From positions 2,996,223 through 3,060,222 of the forward strand of contig CAJNOP010000010.1 in the NCBI GenBank assembly GCA_905250075.1: a DNA stretch of 64,000 bases, written 5' to 3'. The notes under the pieces are model-generated. The model saw nothing but the letters and a program-made list of their open reading frames with translations, searched no databases and was not told the origin of the DNA. Each line of letters opens with the position of its first letter. The first letter of the stretch is position 1. A program made the position numbers and the translations under genes. Shown piece by piece: positions 49,254-62,827 of this stretch. Source of the stretch: Rotaria sp. Silwood1 (Eukaryota > Rotifera > Eurotatoria > Philodinida > Philodinidae).

Positions 49254-52200
49254 ATGATATTCGAAGACAGTAAAACAAGTTTTAAGAATGATTTTTTCAC
49301 TGATATTGACATGGCATCAATAAATGAAATTCCATTACCAACAAATTCAACAATATCTGAAGTAGAATCAATTTTTATTATAAGTCTTTTTTTTTCTGGA
49401 TTTGTTTCTTTTTATATAAATAGCCAATACAAATAATCAGTACTCAACGAGGTAAACGAAAACTTTTACTTGATGGTTATATATATCGTTTGGATCGATC
49501 GAATGATCGTGGTATTGAACAATGGAGATGTTCAAAAAAAAGTTGTCGTGGTCGAATTCATTTACACAATTCAGTTTTATTTTCATCAACAATAAATCGT
49601 ACAAATGTTACACTAGTTTCATCTCATTCACATGCATCTGAACCAGCTCAATGTGAAGCTGCTATGGTTATTGATCATATACGAACAAGTGCTCAACATT
49701 ATCAACATGAATCACCTAAAGATATTGTTCATCGTTTATTAAGGTTACAATTTAAAACAAATACTAAAAAAATTCATAAATTAATATTATATCTTCAATT
49801 TCTAGATCAGTTAGTAATGAAACAGCTGCTAATCTTCCTTCAGTTACAGCAAGTTAGATAGATTTAATTCAAAATTAAACAGTTTTTCTTCTTTCTTAGT
49901 GCAACGAAGTATTCAACGTCGACGGCAACAACAAAAACTTCTCGATTCTTTTTTGATTAATATTGAACATGAAGACAATTTAACTACAAATGATATTCAA
50001 ATTCTCTATCATTCAATACATGATAATTCATTATTAAATATAACTGAACTTGCATATAATCAAATATTAGTATTAACATGTGAAAATGAACAGGATTATC
50101 GAAATAAACTAGCAAATACATCTATTTGGTTATGTACAACATTTCATGAAGTAATAGAAAAGATACTTAGTTTTTTTCCTATATTCTGTATGAGTTTTAT
50201 TGTTTAGATTAAAAATGATTATCTTCACTGTATTTTAATCATTCAAATATTTGAAAATAATAATGAAACAATTCTTCCACTTATTTATGTTCTTTTACCA
50301 TCAAATACAAATGTTTTTTATATGAAATTATTTAATGAATTATTACCATCACAAACACCGAAATATATTTTAACGTAATGAAATAAATTTTTCTATTTTT
50401 ATTAAGATATTAATTATATTCTTTTATTGTTTTCAATTTCTTAAAGAAACTTCGATAAAGTTTTAATTGATTCATTAAAAAGTTTCTTTCTTAATCATAC
50501 AATAATACCTGATATTAAAATATGTTCAATATTTTTACATTTTGAATTTTGTAAATTTATTCAAGTAAGTTTTAATTTTTTTTTTATTTAATTTTGAAGA
50601 ATATTTATTGATTTGTTAATTTATAGCAATACAAACGAATAATACATGATACGGAATATAAATCAATAAGATATCTTTTAGCACTTGCTTATATTCCACA
50701 ATCAGATGTTATTATGGCTTTTGAAGCTCTTCAACAAACATATTTACCATCAATAGAAGGTTAATTAAATATTTGTTTACAAAATCCATTAAGGCGTTCC
50801 TTCTCTTTCACAAGCGATCTTCAATACAGTGAATGGGGCTTTTATGAAACTTTCTGAATATGTTCGACTAATGAGAGTACAGTAGTAAAAACATTTTCAT
50901 GGCTTCAAACCTCACTGTTTATGAAAGAAGAACTTTCTGAAATGAACATCAAATACGGTTATTTTGAGTACCAATTAAAAATTCATGATGAACATTTTCG
51001 AATGGGCTTTCAATTACACTTAGGAACTGTAAATGCAATAGCGTTTATGATTTTCCTATAGATGTGGTATTAACCTTTTCGTTGGAGAACTCTAGAAAAT
51101 TTATCGTGATTTCTGAAAAAATCTGTTAAACTAAGTAGTTATTTTTACAAAGTTGCAAGCTAGACACCTTAAAGATCATGTCTGTATGTTTATCGCAAAA
51201 AATGTCTGTTTTTTCGAAACAATCAATTTTTTAGTACGGGAGGGGAACCTTAAACAAGTTTGTGTTGTATAGGTATTCATGATAAATTTGAAGATTTATG
51301 CATCGGTCGTTTACGTCCAAATGGTCATCGTTCGCAGCCCTTATTTACTACAAATCTTTGGAATTGGAATGATGTCGTTCCACATTTTGATAATTTATTA
51401 TTGATCAATACAAATATTAAACAATGGGATGATATGTTTCGAGTAAGCTATATGAAATTATACTAACATATGATGCAAAATATTTCCTCATTTTTTGGTC
51501 ATTGCAAAACAACTGATTAGAGTCAGTAGCAATTCTCTAGAATCAGAAGTTTTTTCTACTTTTCAATATAAATTCAGATTTTCATTCTGAGGTAAGATTG
51601 AATAACAAATAGTAAATTTTGTGAAAAAAGTTCAAAACTGTGTCTGTACAAAGCATAGAATAGCGGTTTTAGTGCAGTTCTTAGTTTGTGTCTTGAAACA
51701 GCTTTCAATCAATATTAATTAATTCTATACAAAATGACATATTTGAGTAAGCGATAGCTAATCTATGCATTTTCATTGAAGAACTATTTTCTATGAAAGC
51801 CAGCATTGCCTCTTTCGCAAACTGCTTTCGATAATACACAAGTTTTAAAATTTGTAAATCAAATTTGATCGAAATAGTATTCTGTAAAATCACTATTTTG
51901 TATCTTTTCGAATAATCTGATATTAGTTGTTGAATTCTTATTTCGGAGGAAAATTTTGAAGATATTGATATCTAACTAACAGCTTCCGGCTCTGAGCAGT
52001 TGTCTTTGAGTAGTCACAAACTGAATGAATATTTTGTGCTAAAATTTACGTGTCATATGTTTTATATTGATTTTATTGTATTTTTTTCGTAGACTTCATT
52101 GTTAACTAGTTCATATCGAAGTTTTTATAAAATAATTCGTACTATTCAACAGTTATATCAACATCAAATGAATACAAAAAATCGAAAAATTGAAACAAAT

Positions 52201-52311
52201 ATAATTATTCAAAATTATTATACTAATAAATTTCGACAAATTATTCAATCGTATCAATCATTATCATTTGAAGAATATCTTCTTCATTTAATTGAATATT
52301 TACCTATTTAG
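49254..52311 (+). CDS. FLYWCH zinc-finger protein with MULE-derived domain
   Basis: Nine exons (49254-49361, 49424-49743, 49806-49852, 49900-50150, 50208-50374, 50447-50564, 50627-50759, 51273-51442, 52093-52311) encode 510 residues in matched phase. A FLYWCH-type finger (about 42-100) shows Q-R-G-K-R-K-L-L-L-D-G-Y, W-R-C, C-R-G-R and the S-H-S-H-A histidine pair. The rest resembles the MULE transposase domain in order: W-L-C-T-T-F-H-E-V, I-Y-V-L-L-P-S-N-T, T-N-F-D-K, and I-G-R-L-R-P-N-G-H-R-S followed by N-L-W-N. The Asp expected in the W..DGTF motif is missing (C-T-T-F), so transposition activity is unlikely and a DNA-binding host role is more plausible. No terminal inverted repeats are seen and its many short introns are host-like. 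Exon 1 boundaries (donor GTAGAA) are the weakest call. Confidence 0.78.
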
Positions 52312-55300
52312 AATAAATTTTAATTATATTTAAATATTTTCAATTATGATGATAGATTTTGTTGTTTTTACATAGAACTAATCTAGAATTTTTTTTTCTC
52401 TTAACTAATACGATGACTGGAGTATAATAAATTCATCACCACGATGGTCTGAGCAATGTGTAGGTTATATTAGCAGCAGAATATGGAGTGATTATCAGAT
52501 TAAAAAAAATTGAAGCACAGTTCGGATACACGGCAAGTTCATAAAGGTCACATCCATCGGGCTTTAGTAACTATAACTATTTTTTTTTACATTATGTGTT
52601 ATTCATAATTATATTAAAAAGATTAGAGAGAAAATTTTAAAGCACATTAAAATATTGCCACTAGTGCTTTTTTGTTGTTGTTTACTCTTATCAAAAAACA
52701 TCCCTAGGAACATTGCGTTCATTGCTCACATAGGTGATAATTCATTTTGTTTAAAGCAAAGAAACGAATTAATGCCACGTTTTTTTGTTGATGATATGAA
52801 TTTTTTATCAGTTTGTTTTATTAGTGAAATGTGTTGCTCACTGAACAATTCCATGATTTGATGGTAGTGACATGCATTTTCTTGATTAAAGAAATTCTTT
52901 TAGGCATTACATTATACTGTCTTGTATTTATAATATAATGAAAAACTTCTTTATTTATTATGTACAGGTCAAATTATTGAAGAAAAATATTACCCTTTAA
53001 ATTCAATTTTCCCTTTTGTAGAACTGACCTATTTCATGAAACAAAATAGTGAATGTAAGTCATAGGGCGAATTTCAATGCCCTGATAGTCATAGCAACAG
53101 TGGTAAAGACGCTTGCAATATGTTGTTTTCAACCAAGGTCAACAGACACCAGACTGCTTTTCTATAGTTTCTTAGCAACGGAAAAAAGCGCTGAATAGCA
53201 TTAACAATGTGAGATAGACGGTTCAAGAATATTCTAAAACTTTTGAAATTTAAATAGCTAGAATATGTTATTAAATGTTCTAAAGAGCACTATTTTTGAT
53301 ATTTGTATAGATCACTAGTAACATTTAAGATATTAAATGCTTTGGAAAATAATCAATATCAATGTTTTTGAGATTAGCAAGAGATATCATAGCATGTTGC
53401 GACCTGTTCAAGATACAATAGATATGTACAAGAAATTTATCTGTCAATTGTTAAATAACAATAACTATATTAGTTTAAGAAACATGATAATAATAAACAA
53501 GACAAATAAAAAAACGAGCCCATGTAAAAAAAAAAAAATAGAAAAAGACAAATTCTGTTTGAAATGCGGAAATAAATTACACAGCTCATTTCTCTGACAG
53601 TCGATTATTCTGGAAAAGCAACTTTTATCTATTTGAGATTTTCCACTCAACATATTTTGTATTAGTGTAATCAAGCTGAAAAAAAAGAGATGTGAGTTCT
53701 AGATTACAGCCATAAATGCATTGTGCTGACAAGCTTTTTCATTAAATTTTATTGTTACGCTCTACGAACAGCTATGAACAAACATTGTGAAATTCTGACA
53801 AAAAAAATGTTTTATTGATAAGTGTTCAATAAAGAAATATCATGTAAAATCAGAAATTGATAGACCTAAATTTCTCTTGTTTTTTTTTTGTTCATATTTC
53901 TGTTCAGCAGTCATTTGAAAAATAATTCATCTAGAATTTCTTTAAATGATATTCTCATATTTCATTTAATTTATTCTATTCATTTTTATTATTTTAAATA
54001 AAAATTAGCATTCAATAATTATATCTATACTAAATTAGATTTTCTCATTTGATAAAGCAAACTTAATAAATGTACTATAATATAATAAATAAGAAAATAC
54101 TCAACTTTCTATTCTTTCTCGGTCTCAATAACCTAGAATTCATTATGAAAAATATACTCAATAGTCACATTGAATACAAAAAGCTATTCATGACATTGTT
54201 TTTCATTCAACACGGAATCTAGTTCTATTAGATCTCATTTAATATAAAATACATTTCTTCATCATGAAATTAACACATAAATATTAGAGTAATCCATATT
54301 TCAAGGGAATAATTACTTGTCTTTTTTAATCAAGTTCATGATGAAAAAATTATTTTTTTTGAACAATTGGTCATTTAAAGAAGATATGCCAAAAGTATAT
54401 AAAAATATACAATATTTATAAATTTAATTATCAATTATGATCCATTCTAAATAAGATCATTTTGACCTTCAATAATCATGCCATCAACAATACTTATAAT
54501 GAATTTTATAGAGCTAACTCGAAACTGCTCAATCAAAGTAAGGTACTGAAAATTCAAAATTTTAGCAATTTTCACTCAATTTATTGAATGCCGTTGGATA
54601 GAGTACGTCGAGTTTCCCATGAAAAAATTGCTTTTCTGATTTTGAAAATAAATTTTTTCTAGAAATGTTGGACAAAAAGGCGGAATCCTAAGTATCATGA
54701 TTAGAGTCGTTCATTATGACAGATACGTAAATATCCTTTTTCATATTGTAGAATATTATTTTGATTATTTCCTGAACTTGCAAACGAAAAATACCTTAAG
54801 TTACTTAAGATATTTTTCGTTTGCAAATTCAGGAACTAATCCTAAATAATATTCTATAATATGAAAAAGTATATTTACGTATCTGTCATAATGAATGACT
54901 CTACTTGTGATATTATAATTTTGTTTTTTTTTTCTAATATTTCCAGGAAAAACTTATTTCCAAAAGTCGGAACAGTAATTTTTTCATAGGTAACTCGATG
55001 TACTCTATTCAACGACATTAAATAAATTGAAAATAAAAATTTATTAAAATTTTGAATTTCTAGCACCTGATAAAGTAAAGAAAACTTAATCTGTTCTTCA
55101 GTGTTTCATCCAATATGAGAACCAAAGAGCGAAGTTCCCCTACGAATATTAGATTGGCCCTCCTGGAGTTTAAAGTTATTGTCCCATATACCATGTGTTC
55201 GTGCTTCAAAAAAGAATAAATATTTGCCCTCCCGGGATTCCAAATGGCTCTTCCGCAGAAGAGAAAATCTGGATAAAATACTGCTGTTCTTACCATTGAT

Positions 55301-56972
55301 CAGATACTATTTGATAAAAATATTTCAACATTCGACGATTCCGGAAGCTCATTATAATAAGTACAACTAGCATGGTTATCGCTTGAATTTGATTAAGCTA
55401 ATGGAAGAATAATAATTATTAGATTTGGCAGTAGGAAGTTGCCTCGAACGAGCATATACTTCCTTCTTTGTCAAGTAAAAACTATTACGAAGAACTTATG
55501 AACTTTTATATTTAGCGAAATTACTATTTGAATGATCATTAGGTGATTAATGTAGTTTTTCATTGAAAATAAAGTCATTTGAATAAGAGAAAAAACTTTA
55601 TAGGTTACATTTTCTACATACATAATTATTTGTTTATAAAATAAATACAAAGATTCATGACTGTTGAGTAGACATTGAATAATGTTTGTGAATCTCATCT
55701 ATTTAAATTTCAACTATAATACAAAATATTAGCAAAGACTGGCATATATACATATATACTCTATTATATCTATATTTATATAATAATGTTTTGATTGATT
55801 AATTCAATATTTTTATATCTTAAATAATGTCATGCATCGTAACTTATTAAATATGCTATTCTATTTAATAATAGATCTTAAGATTGAGTAATATACTAAG
55901 ATTTTTTTTTGTTTTTTTTTGGCTTCTTATCAATTCATCTAGTTCTCAGTGGATTGTTTTCTATAGATTATTTTGACAATCTTTGTGTTTGTCATTGCTA
56001 TAGTATGCTTCAACCACGTAGTTTCCTATCTATCAAATACGATATGCATATCTATCATCGATTGCTTCAACTAAAACACTAGGAAAAGGTCAAAATGTGC
56101 TGATTTATGACGTTGTATATATATATTATCAAGAATAGAATTAGTGAACAACAAAGAAGAAAAGTTCGGAAAACATGAAAAACCCAGAAAAATTAGTGAT
56201 TTATTATCTACTCCCGTTTCTCATTACTAAAAAAAAATGCCGATATATAAATCCTATTGATGTTTCTCACGTCATCACTAACTAACGAAGAAAATAAAGA
56301 AGAAGAAAGAGTGTTTTTTTTGCTGCTCAAAAACTCTTTAGAATTTTCATTGTTTTTCTCAACTCTACTGCAATTAGAATTCATATGATGATATATTAAA
56401 TCTGATTCGGTTTTTCTCTGTTATTTTTTGTACTATGTGCCAATCATCAATTATAGTTCATAGCTATAATAATAGGACGAATGTTCTCATCTTTTGTGAC
56501 ACATCCTTTTCTCAATGAGAGAAAATACCCATAATATTATTATTGTTCGCACTTTGTCAATAATGATTACATTGGTTTTTCTCTTGAATAGGCGATGAGA
56601 TATAACGCCAACTATTAATATAGAAAACGTACGATCGGTGTAATTTAGTAACTAATTTTTGTCAAAGAAAAATGATAGCTTAAAGCTATCATTAAAAGTA
56701 AAAAGCTATGATGGGAACATTAAGATGTTTTCTTTTTCTTTCATGATATGTATGAATGCATTTACTTCGTTTATTTACTCATCAATGATAAATATTATGT
56801 CTAGGTTCTGTAGGAACACTCACACGTCAATAGTTGAATAGTCGATTTTTCATCGCTATTATTATCATCATTAATGACAAGTATGACAAAAATAGAAAAA
56901 CAACATTGAATGACAACAATAAGATGAAAATGCATGGACGGGAAATGAAGATCTTTTTCATATCGAAGCAAA
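52312..56972. other. Intergenic, no gene recognised
   Basis: 4.7 kb between the convergent FLYWCH and GPCR genes. It contains the foldback element at 54541-55068. Open frames such as 52655-52861 and 53337-53597 are short and Lys/Asn-rich without support. A higher-GC patch at 55100-55350 differs in texture and may be a further repeat fragment that I cannot name. Confidence 0.55.
54541..55068. mobile_element. Near loopless palindromic foldback element, ~528 bp
   Basis: The whole unit is an imperfect palindrome centred at about 54804. The central 50 bp are almost perfect (GCAAACGAAAAATA.CTTAAG and mirror). Outer pairs include TCATTATGACAGATACG with its mirror, GATAGAGTACGTCGAGTT with its mirror, and ends AGGTACTGAAAATTC / GAATTTCTAGCACCT. 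There is essentially no loop and no coding content. It is probably a non-autonomous foldback DNA element. Confidence 0.8.
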
Positions 56973-58313
56973 TCATTTTACATTAACCGTCGGTGTAAAT
57001 GTACTTTCAACTCCATTAACCATACTTCCCATATGAAATCTTGATAAATTACGACATGTCTGTGCTTGACCAACTATAATAATGCGTGGTTTACAACCAT
57101 GTCTTAACATATTTAATCGATTTTGAAATTCTTCTCGATAAAGACGTGATAAAAGACAATTTGTATAAAAACGTGTAGCTGATATTAAATACCATGAAAG
57201 ATAAATTAATACAATAAATAATTGCGCTACTTTCGATTGTGCTACAAATGTTGAATATTTTTCAAATAAATAAGCTATTTCAGTTATAATATGAACAATA
57301 ATAAATGGTGCAACATTAATTGATATTAATATAATCATTTGTGTATCTAAACGTGAACGTCGTCGATGTGAATTTATTGAATAATGTTTTAGACGATTTC
57401 GATTATTTATTATTTGATAATGATTTGTATTATTTGTTGCCACTGCTGTTGTTGTTGTTGATGGTGAACTAATAAATGAACTTGATACATGAGTTGTTAC
57501 AATTGTTGAATTTATATTCATATCAAATGTTGAATTACAATGAACAATTGTATCTAATTTCAAAGGTCGTGAAATGTTATCCGTTGGATTTTGTTGTTGA
57601 TTTGATTTATGAAACCGTTTTTTTAATTGTATTGTTATTAAACATGTACGACTTATAGATATAAGAATAACTGCAATTGGTATAACCATATAAATAGTTA
57701 TATATATAGTATGAATAAATATTTCACAAATGAGATTTTTTTGTTGACACTTATCATCAAAACATAAAAATGTATATATAACATTTTGTAGAAGACTTGA
57801 AATAAATGCTATTAAACATAAATAAATAAATCTTTTTCTTGTACATAATGTTTGACTTTTTGTTGGCCATTCAACTTTAATCCAACGATCAACAGAAATA
57901 AAAACAAGTACCCATGAAAATCCAAAATAAAGTTCATAATTAAAACTAAAATAAAAATAAATAACAGTTTAATCAATTTGATTTCAAAGTAAAATTATCA
58001 CTTCAACATACATTGTAAAGAATCGACACCAATGTATAGATATTGTATAAACATTGATTTGATAGATAACATCAAGAAAATATTGTAAACTAGCAATTAA
58101 ATTAAATATATCAACAAAAGCCATAACAAAAAATAAAAAACCGGTGGAATGTTGACGAAGTTTCTTTGAACTAAATGTTACAATTGATAAAAGACAACCA
58201 GTATAACCAAATAGATAAAGAATAAAACAAATAAAGGCAATAAGTACACGTAAACTAGGAATGTGAACATGAATAAGTGCTGATGTTGTTGTATTATTCA
58301 TTCCGAAATTCAT
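56973..58313 (-). CDS. Class A (rhodopsin-like) GPCR, peptide-receptor type
   Basis: Two exons (58012-58313 and 56973-57945, 66-bp intron, phase 2) encode 424 residues. Seven hydrophobic helices can be laid out. The N-terminus has N-linked sites (N-N-T-T). TM2 carries the conserved Asp in V-M-A-F-V-D-I-F-N-L. The first extracellular loop has H-W-C, giving the disulfide Cys, and TM3 ends in D-R-W in place of D-R-Y. A long Ser/Thr/Asn-rich third intracellular loop follows (about 220-310). TM7 has the unusual R-F-Y-T-N-C where N-P-x-x-Y is expected. Such divergence is common among invertebrate FMRFamide-type and orphan receptors, so ligand and G-protein cannot be named. The first exon end was set at GTATGT because it restores the frame and the conserved loop. 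Confidence 0.85.
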
Positions 58314-61300
58314 TTTTAATACAAAATAGAAGTAAATATATACAAAAAAGATTTTTATTTTTGAGTACTTGGTTTAGAAGAAGAACTATGTGAAAAATAT
58401 AAAAAAAGCGAAATGAGATCAACAGAAAGAGAAAAAAAAGGAAGAAAAAAAAAGAAGAAACGGAAGTTTTCAGTAAGAAAAAGAGTCGACAGATATTTCA
58501 TCCTTTCTTCTACATCAATTATCTTTCTGATAGGTGTAGACGAATACCAAGAAAGACAAGCCATTAAATAATTTTTTCTATTCAATATCGAACTTTTAAA
58601 AACTTTTATCCTCCGTCCTCTTAAGTTTGAAAAGCTCACGTAACATGAAAGAGAATGTCAACATAAAATTGAAGCATGCTATGGATCATTGCATGATCAG
58701 TTCATTATGAAATTGTGAATAGAATGTTATATATAAGTATGTGGAATGTATGTGTCATATCGGTTTAGTTCAAGTTTCTTCTTTTTTTCTGAGCTTTCAA
58801 TGGAAAATAAAATAATGCAAGTCGACATGCGATTCACATGTCAATAAGTGCGGCAAGAAACAAAAGAAGCATGTACGGATACCAATATATAGAAAATATA
58901 TACAAACATTTATCCATGGCAATATGTGTGTGAATGTCTTGACTGAAAGCTACTTTGTGTTTTAAACATGTTCTTATATTACTAAAAATAGAAATGAAAA
59001 AAATAATTCTTCATTTTGTTAATCTTTTCCTGTTTTCATTATTTTAAATTATTCTACATGAATCATGGAAATATTTTCTCAGATAGAAATAAAATATCTA
59101 GGCAGTTGAGATTAGAATGCATCATGAATCGTCATTGTTATGCCAATTACATTAGATCTGTTGAATACATCGAGTCTTTGTTCAATAATACACACGAAAT
59201 CGGTTCTTACTACCTTTTCTTTTGATGTTTTGTTTTCATGTTAGATTTTTTTTTTGTTTTAATTATTAAATAGTTCATTCATTCATTTATTCACGATCGG
59301 TATGCATTTGTTTTCTACTTCTTTCATTGAATATTCAATGAGAATATATCTTGCCGTGGTCGTTAAGAAAAAAAAAATCTTACTGTCAAGACATTTATTC
59401 ACCGAGCATCACAGATTAAGACTAATAAATATCTCATCAAAATTTCAAAAATCTCTTTGGATTCATATATATATACTTATTAATAAATATTTTATTCAAA
59501 TAATAACTGTGACTGATTCATACCGCCTTACTATGTACTAACATCTCCTTTTGTATTGATGTAGTTTATTATTATCGTTGTAGACAACATATGTTTGTGA
59601 TTGTTATTTATTGCCTAAAGGTATAACCAACCGAAGAGTTGGTTAATAAAAATAAAAAGACAAATGAAGACTACTATATGATATATAGTAATAAAAAGTT
59701 TTCGATAACATAAGTTTTCCATATAGTGAGCAAAATAGTGCCATAAGCAGCTGTTTACTTGAGTAATAGAAATAGATTAGCATTGTTTATGGTAAAGAAA
59801 AGAAAGATTGACAGCTAGTTTCGACCTTTTGATATATAGTGTCGTCAGGGTATATTAATATCTATCTTCCTCTACTCAATAATCATACATAACAAGAAGA
59901 AAAAATTATTATGTCAAAAATACAGCATTTCGAATAAAAATTTTTTTATTAGAAAATAGGTCATAATCAATACAATAAAGATATGAAAAGAAAAAACTTG
60001 ATATTTATTTTTAATGTATTATTTACTAATGAATAAAAGATTATTTTTTTTCTTTTTTGTTCTCATTTCTTTCTTCGGAAACGTTTTCTTCTCACGCACA
60101 CAATCCCGTAATTACTTTTATTTGTTATATAATTACCAGTTTATATATATATATACATACGGGGAGCTTTAACAATTCATCAAATTTATTTCTCTTGTAA
60201 TATATACATGTGAATTTGACAAGAAAAATTAAAGTAAAAGCTTGACCTTTTTTATAAGAAAAAAAAACGAGAAATTATTTTGTCAGTCTTTTTTACAAAG
60301 TAATGTCTATAAGTAATGTATTTCCGAATACCTCCTCATGCAAACTTCTTATATAAAAGCATAGAATGTTGTTTAATTTAAAATTTAATCTACGAACATG
60401 TCAGCTATTTTTAAACAATCAGCATAATTTAGATATATACATAAATTACATTTACTATAAAATAATTCCAAGAGTACTACTTCAATAACTTCAAGACAAG
60501 ATTATAATTTCATTAACCAGATTGCATTTACTTGTTCAATGAATAGTATATCAGAAACAGTTATATCAATTTACTCCAATAAAAGCTCTAATTTTACTTT
60601 TTGGATCAAAAGAATTTATATAAAACTAATAATATCACAATGATAATGAATTCATTTCATTAGAAATTATTTTCTATATTAATAAATTGAAGTTTTCATT
60701 TTCTTTTTCTAAATGAATTAATTAAATTCTATCAAATTTTATTTATAATTACAACAAAATTTTAATCAGTATTTATTAAATAATTAAACATCTTTAAATA
60801 GATATTTCAAATATAGCGTCTAGGTCAAAAATGTGTTTATGTCTGTAACGGAGTAGCATTCAAATAAAATTATATCATGATAACGTGACCAGCTACTAAA
60901 ACAGCGATGACATTGAAGTTAATCATTTGAGAATAGCAGGAAGGAAAAGCAAAGCTTATTTAGTAATGACTTTCATATTACCAAAGAGAGATTGCAAAGC
61001 ATTAGAAAATTATTTACAGACAAGGATAGTTTTAATGAGCAAGAAAAAAAGAGAGAAATATTCTATCGAAACAAACAACATTTACTGTCTATATGATAAC
61101 AAAACAAAACATCATAAAGGTTTTTCTTACATATAAAAACAATTATATATACGATTTCGATTCTACTAAGGAGAGAAGTCTCTAAACTGATTAATTGCTT
61201 TTTATCCATGACTATGTGTATCATATACAGACCCATATGAGTTTTGAATATCGTAAAAAGATTTCTGATCATTAGCTTATTGTTGTGTCGACTTGCAACA

Positions 61301-62158
61301 TTTCATAGCAACAGCTTTATTAATGATCGAATTCAACACAGAAACAATAAATGAAAATCATATTGAAGAGATCTCTAAACACTCTTATGAAACTTATTTT
61401 TTTAGCAAACCAGTCACATTCGTTATGAGTATTTGTAATATTTCGTCATATCATTCAGAATTATTATAGAATTTAATAAGTGGTGGTTCTTTTCGATGAA
61501 CTTCACATCCTTAGGTTAGATTAACAAGAAAAATCGCTGAGGAAAAATGCAATGGTCTCAATGGAAATTCTATGCAATGTTTCATTTTTCAAAAACTTGG
61601 AATTAGGGAACTTGCAAGTTTCATTTCAATGTATAAATTTTGAAGGGCAAGCGCAAATAAAATGATGCAAAACGTAACTTTAAAGAAAATTGAATAAAAT
61701 AATAGATAGCTCGTGTGTATTACTTTATTTTCCTATATATAAGCAATGTAAAAGATACGCGTTTATCATAGTTGGATTATTTTGGCAGCCATAAGCTAAA
61801 TATTCGAACTTTTTTCAAAGTATTCCTAGCTCATTTGGGTCTATATGATGAACATAGTCTCGATTCAAAAGTGATTAATCAGTTAGGAAACTTTTCAGAG
61901 TAATACGTTGCTGTTGGTCATTTGTTAAAAGTAATATATTCACTTCAGTTAAGCAAACAAAATGCACATTTAAAAAAACCTCCAACAGTTGAGTAGTATA
62001 GCAGACGAAAAAAAAAGAGACCATGATGCGTTTTATTTATATGAGTAATAAAAGAAAAAAAGAAAAATGAACTGCATCTACATTTTTCATTTGAAGTTGT
62101 ATCAATCGATAGTCAACATTTTACTTTTTACGTTTTTTTTTTCACGTAACCATACAAA
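58314..62158. other. Intergenic, no gene recognised
   Basis: 3.8 kb upstream of the GPCR start and of the gene at 62159, with many low-complexity A/T tracts. Open frames (for example 58355-58639, 59302-59541, 60927-61136) look random. A partial copy of the family B foldback is at 61700-61888. Confidence 0.55.
61700..61888. repeat. Partial copy of family B foldback
   Basis: It matches 44660-44962 in places: TATATAAGCAATGTAAAAGA, TTTATCATAGTTG, CAAAGTATTCCTAGCTCATT and the end GTCTCGATTCAAAAGTGATT. Only the right half of the element is evident. Confidence 0.5.
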
Positions 62159-62812
62159 ATGTCACAAGTGGAATATGAACAAAAATTTTGTGAAGGTAAA
62201 AAATAAAAAAAAGATTTGATCAATCAGAAAAATGTTCTTCTTTCATATTTAGCAAGAGAATTAATTACTGATAATGAACTTCGTGGTTTAGCTAATAAAT
62301 ATCATAATCGTCATCCAACATTTTCTATTGATATACAAGAACGAAGTTGTAAAACAATAATTTTTGCTTGTATTTATCATTATCGTCATATTGAAATAGA
62401 TTTAAAATGTCAATGTATATATAATGATATATTACATAAATTTGAATACAATTGGTCAACGGATGATGTTGAATATAAAAAAATTCTTGAACATATTTTT
62501 TTACGTTTAAATTCTTCATCGAATAGACGATCACTTGATGATCAAATTGAATCAATTATTGAACAAATAACAAAATATTTTATTCAATTAAAACCAATTA
62601 AAAAAGAAGCACAGGAACAATCATTTATAACAATAAGGCACAGTTCAACATCATCATCGTTACCAATAGAAATAGTTAAATATTCACAATCACCCCAGAG
62701 TCAACGACGACATTTGTTTGATCGATCATTATCATGGTCACAATCATTAACATTATCTCCGATTTATAATGAATCTAATTCAATACTAGTTGAAAGACAA
62801 AAGAAAAATTAA
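62159..62812 (+). CDS. Small unrecognised cytosolic protein
   Basis: Two exons (62159-62195 and 62253-62812, 57-bp intron, phase 1) give 198 residues starting M-S-Q-V-E-Y-E-Q-K-F-C-E-A-R-E-L. I do not recognise it. The first ~125 residues have mixed charge with a probable alpha/beta pattern (F-S-I-D-I-Q-E-R, I-I-F-A-C-I-Y-H-Y-R-H-I-E-I-D-L). The last ~70 are Ser/Gln-rich and look disordered (S-L-S-W-S-Q-S-L-T-L-S-P). No signal peptide or TM is seen. Codon use and the short intron match neighbouring genes, and AATAAA follows the stop at 62822. Confidence 0.65.
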
Positions 62813-62821
62813 AAGAAAAAT

Positions 62822-62827
62822 AATAAA
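62822..62827 (+). promoter_or_regulatory. Polyadenylation signal AATAAA
   Basis: Canonical hexamer 10 bp after the stop codon of the gene at 62159-62812. Confidence 0.5.

Noticed and set aside
24054-58313. RFamide precursor, neprilysin-like peptidase and GPCR as a functional cluster
   Set aside because: They are unlinked transcription units on a ~35-kb stretch with unrelated genes between them; proximity alone does not support a system.
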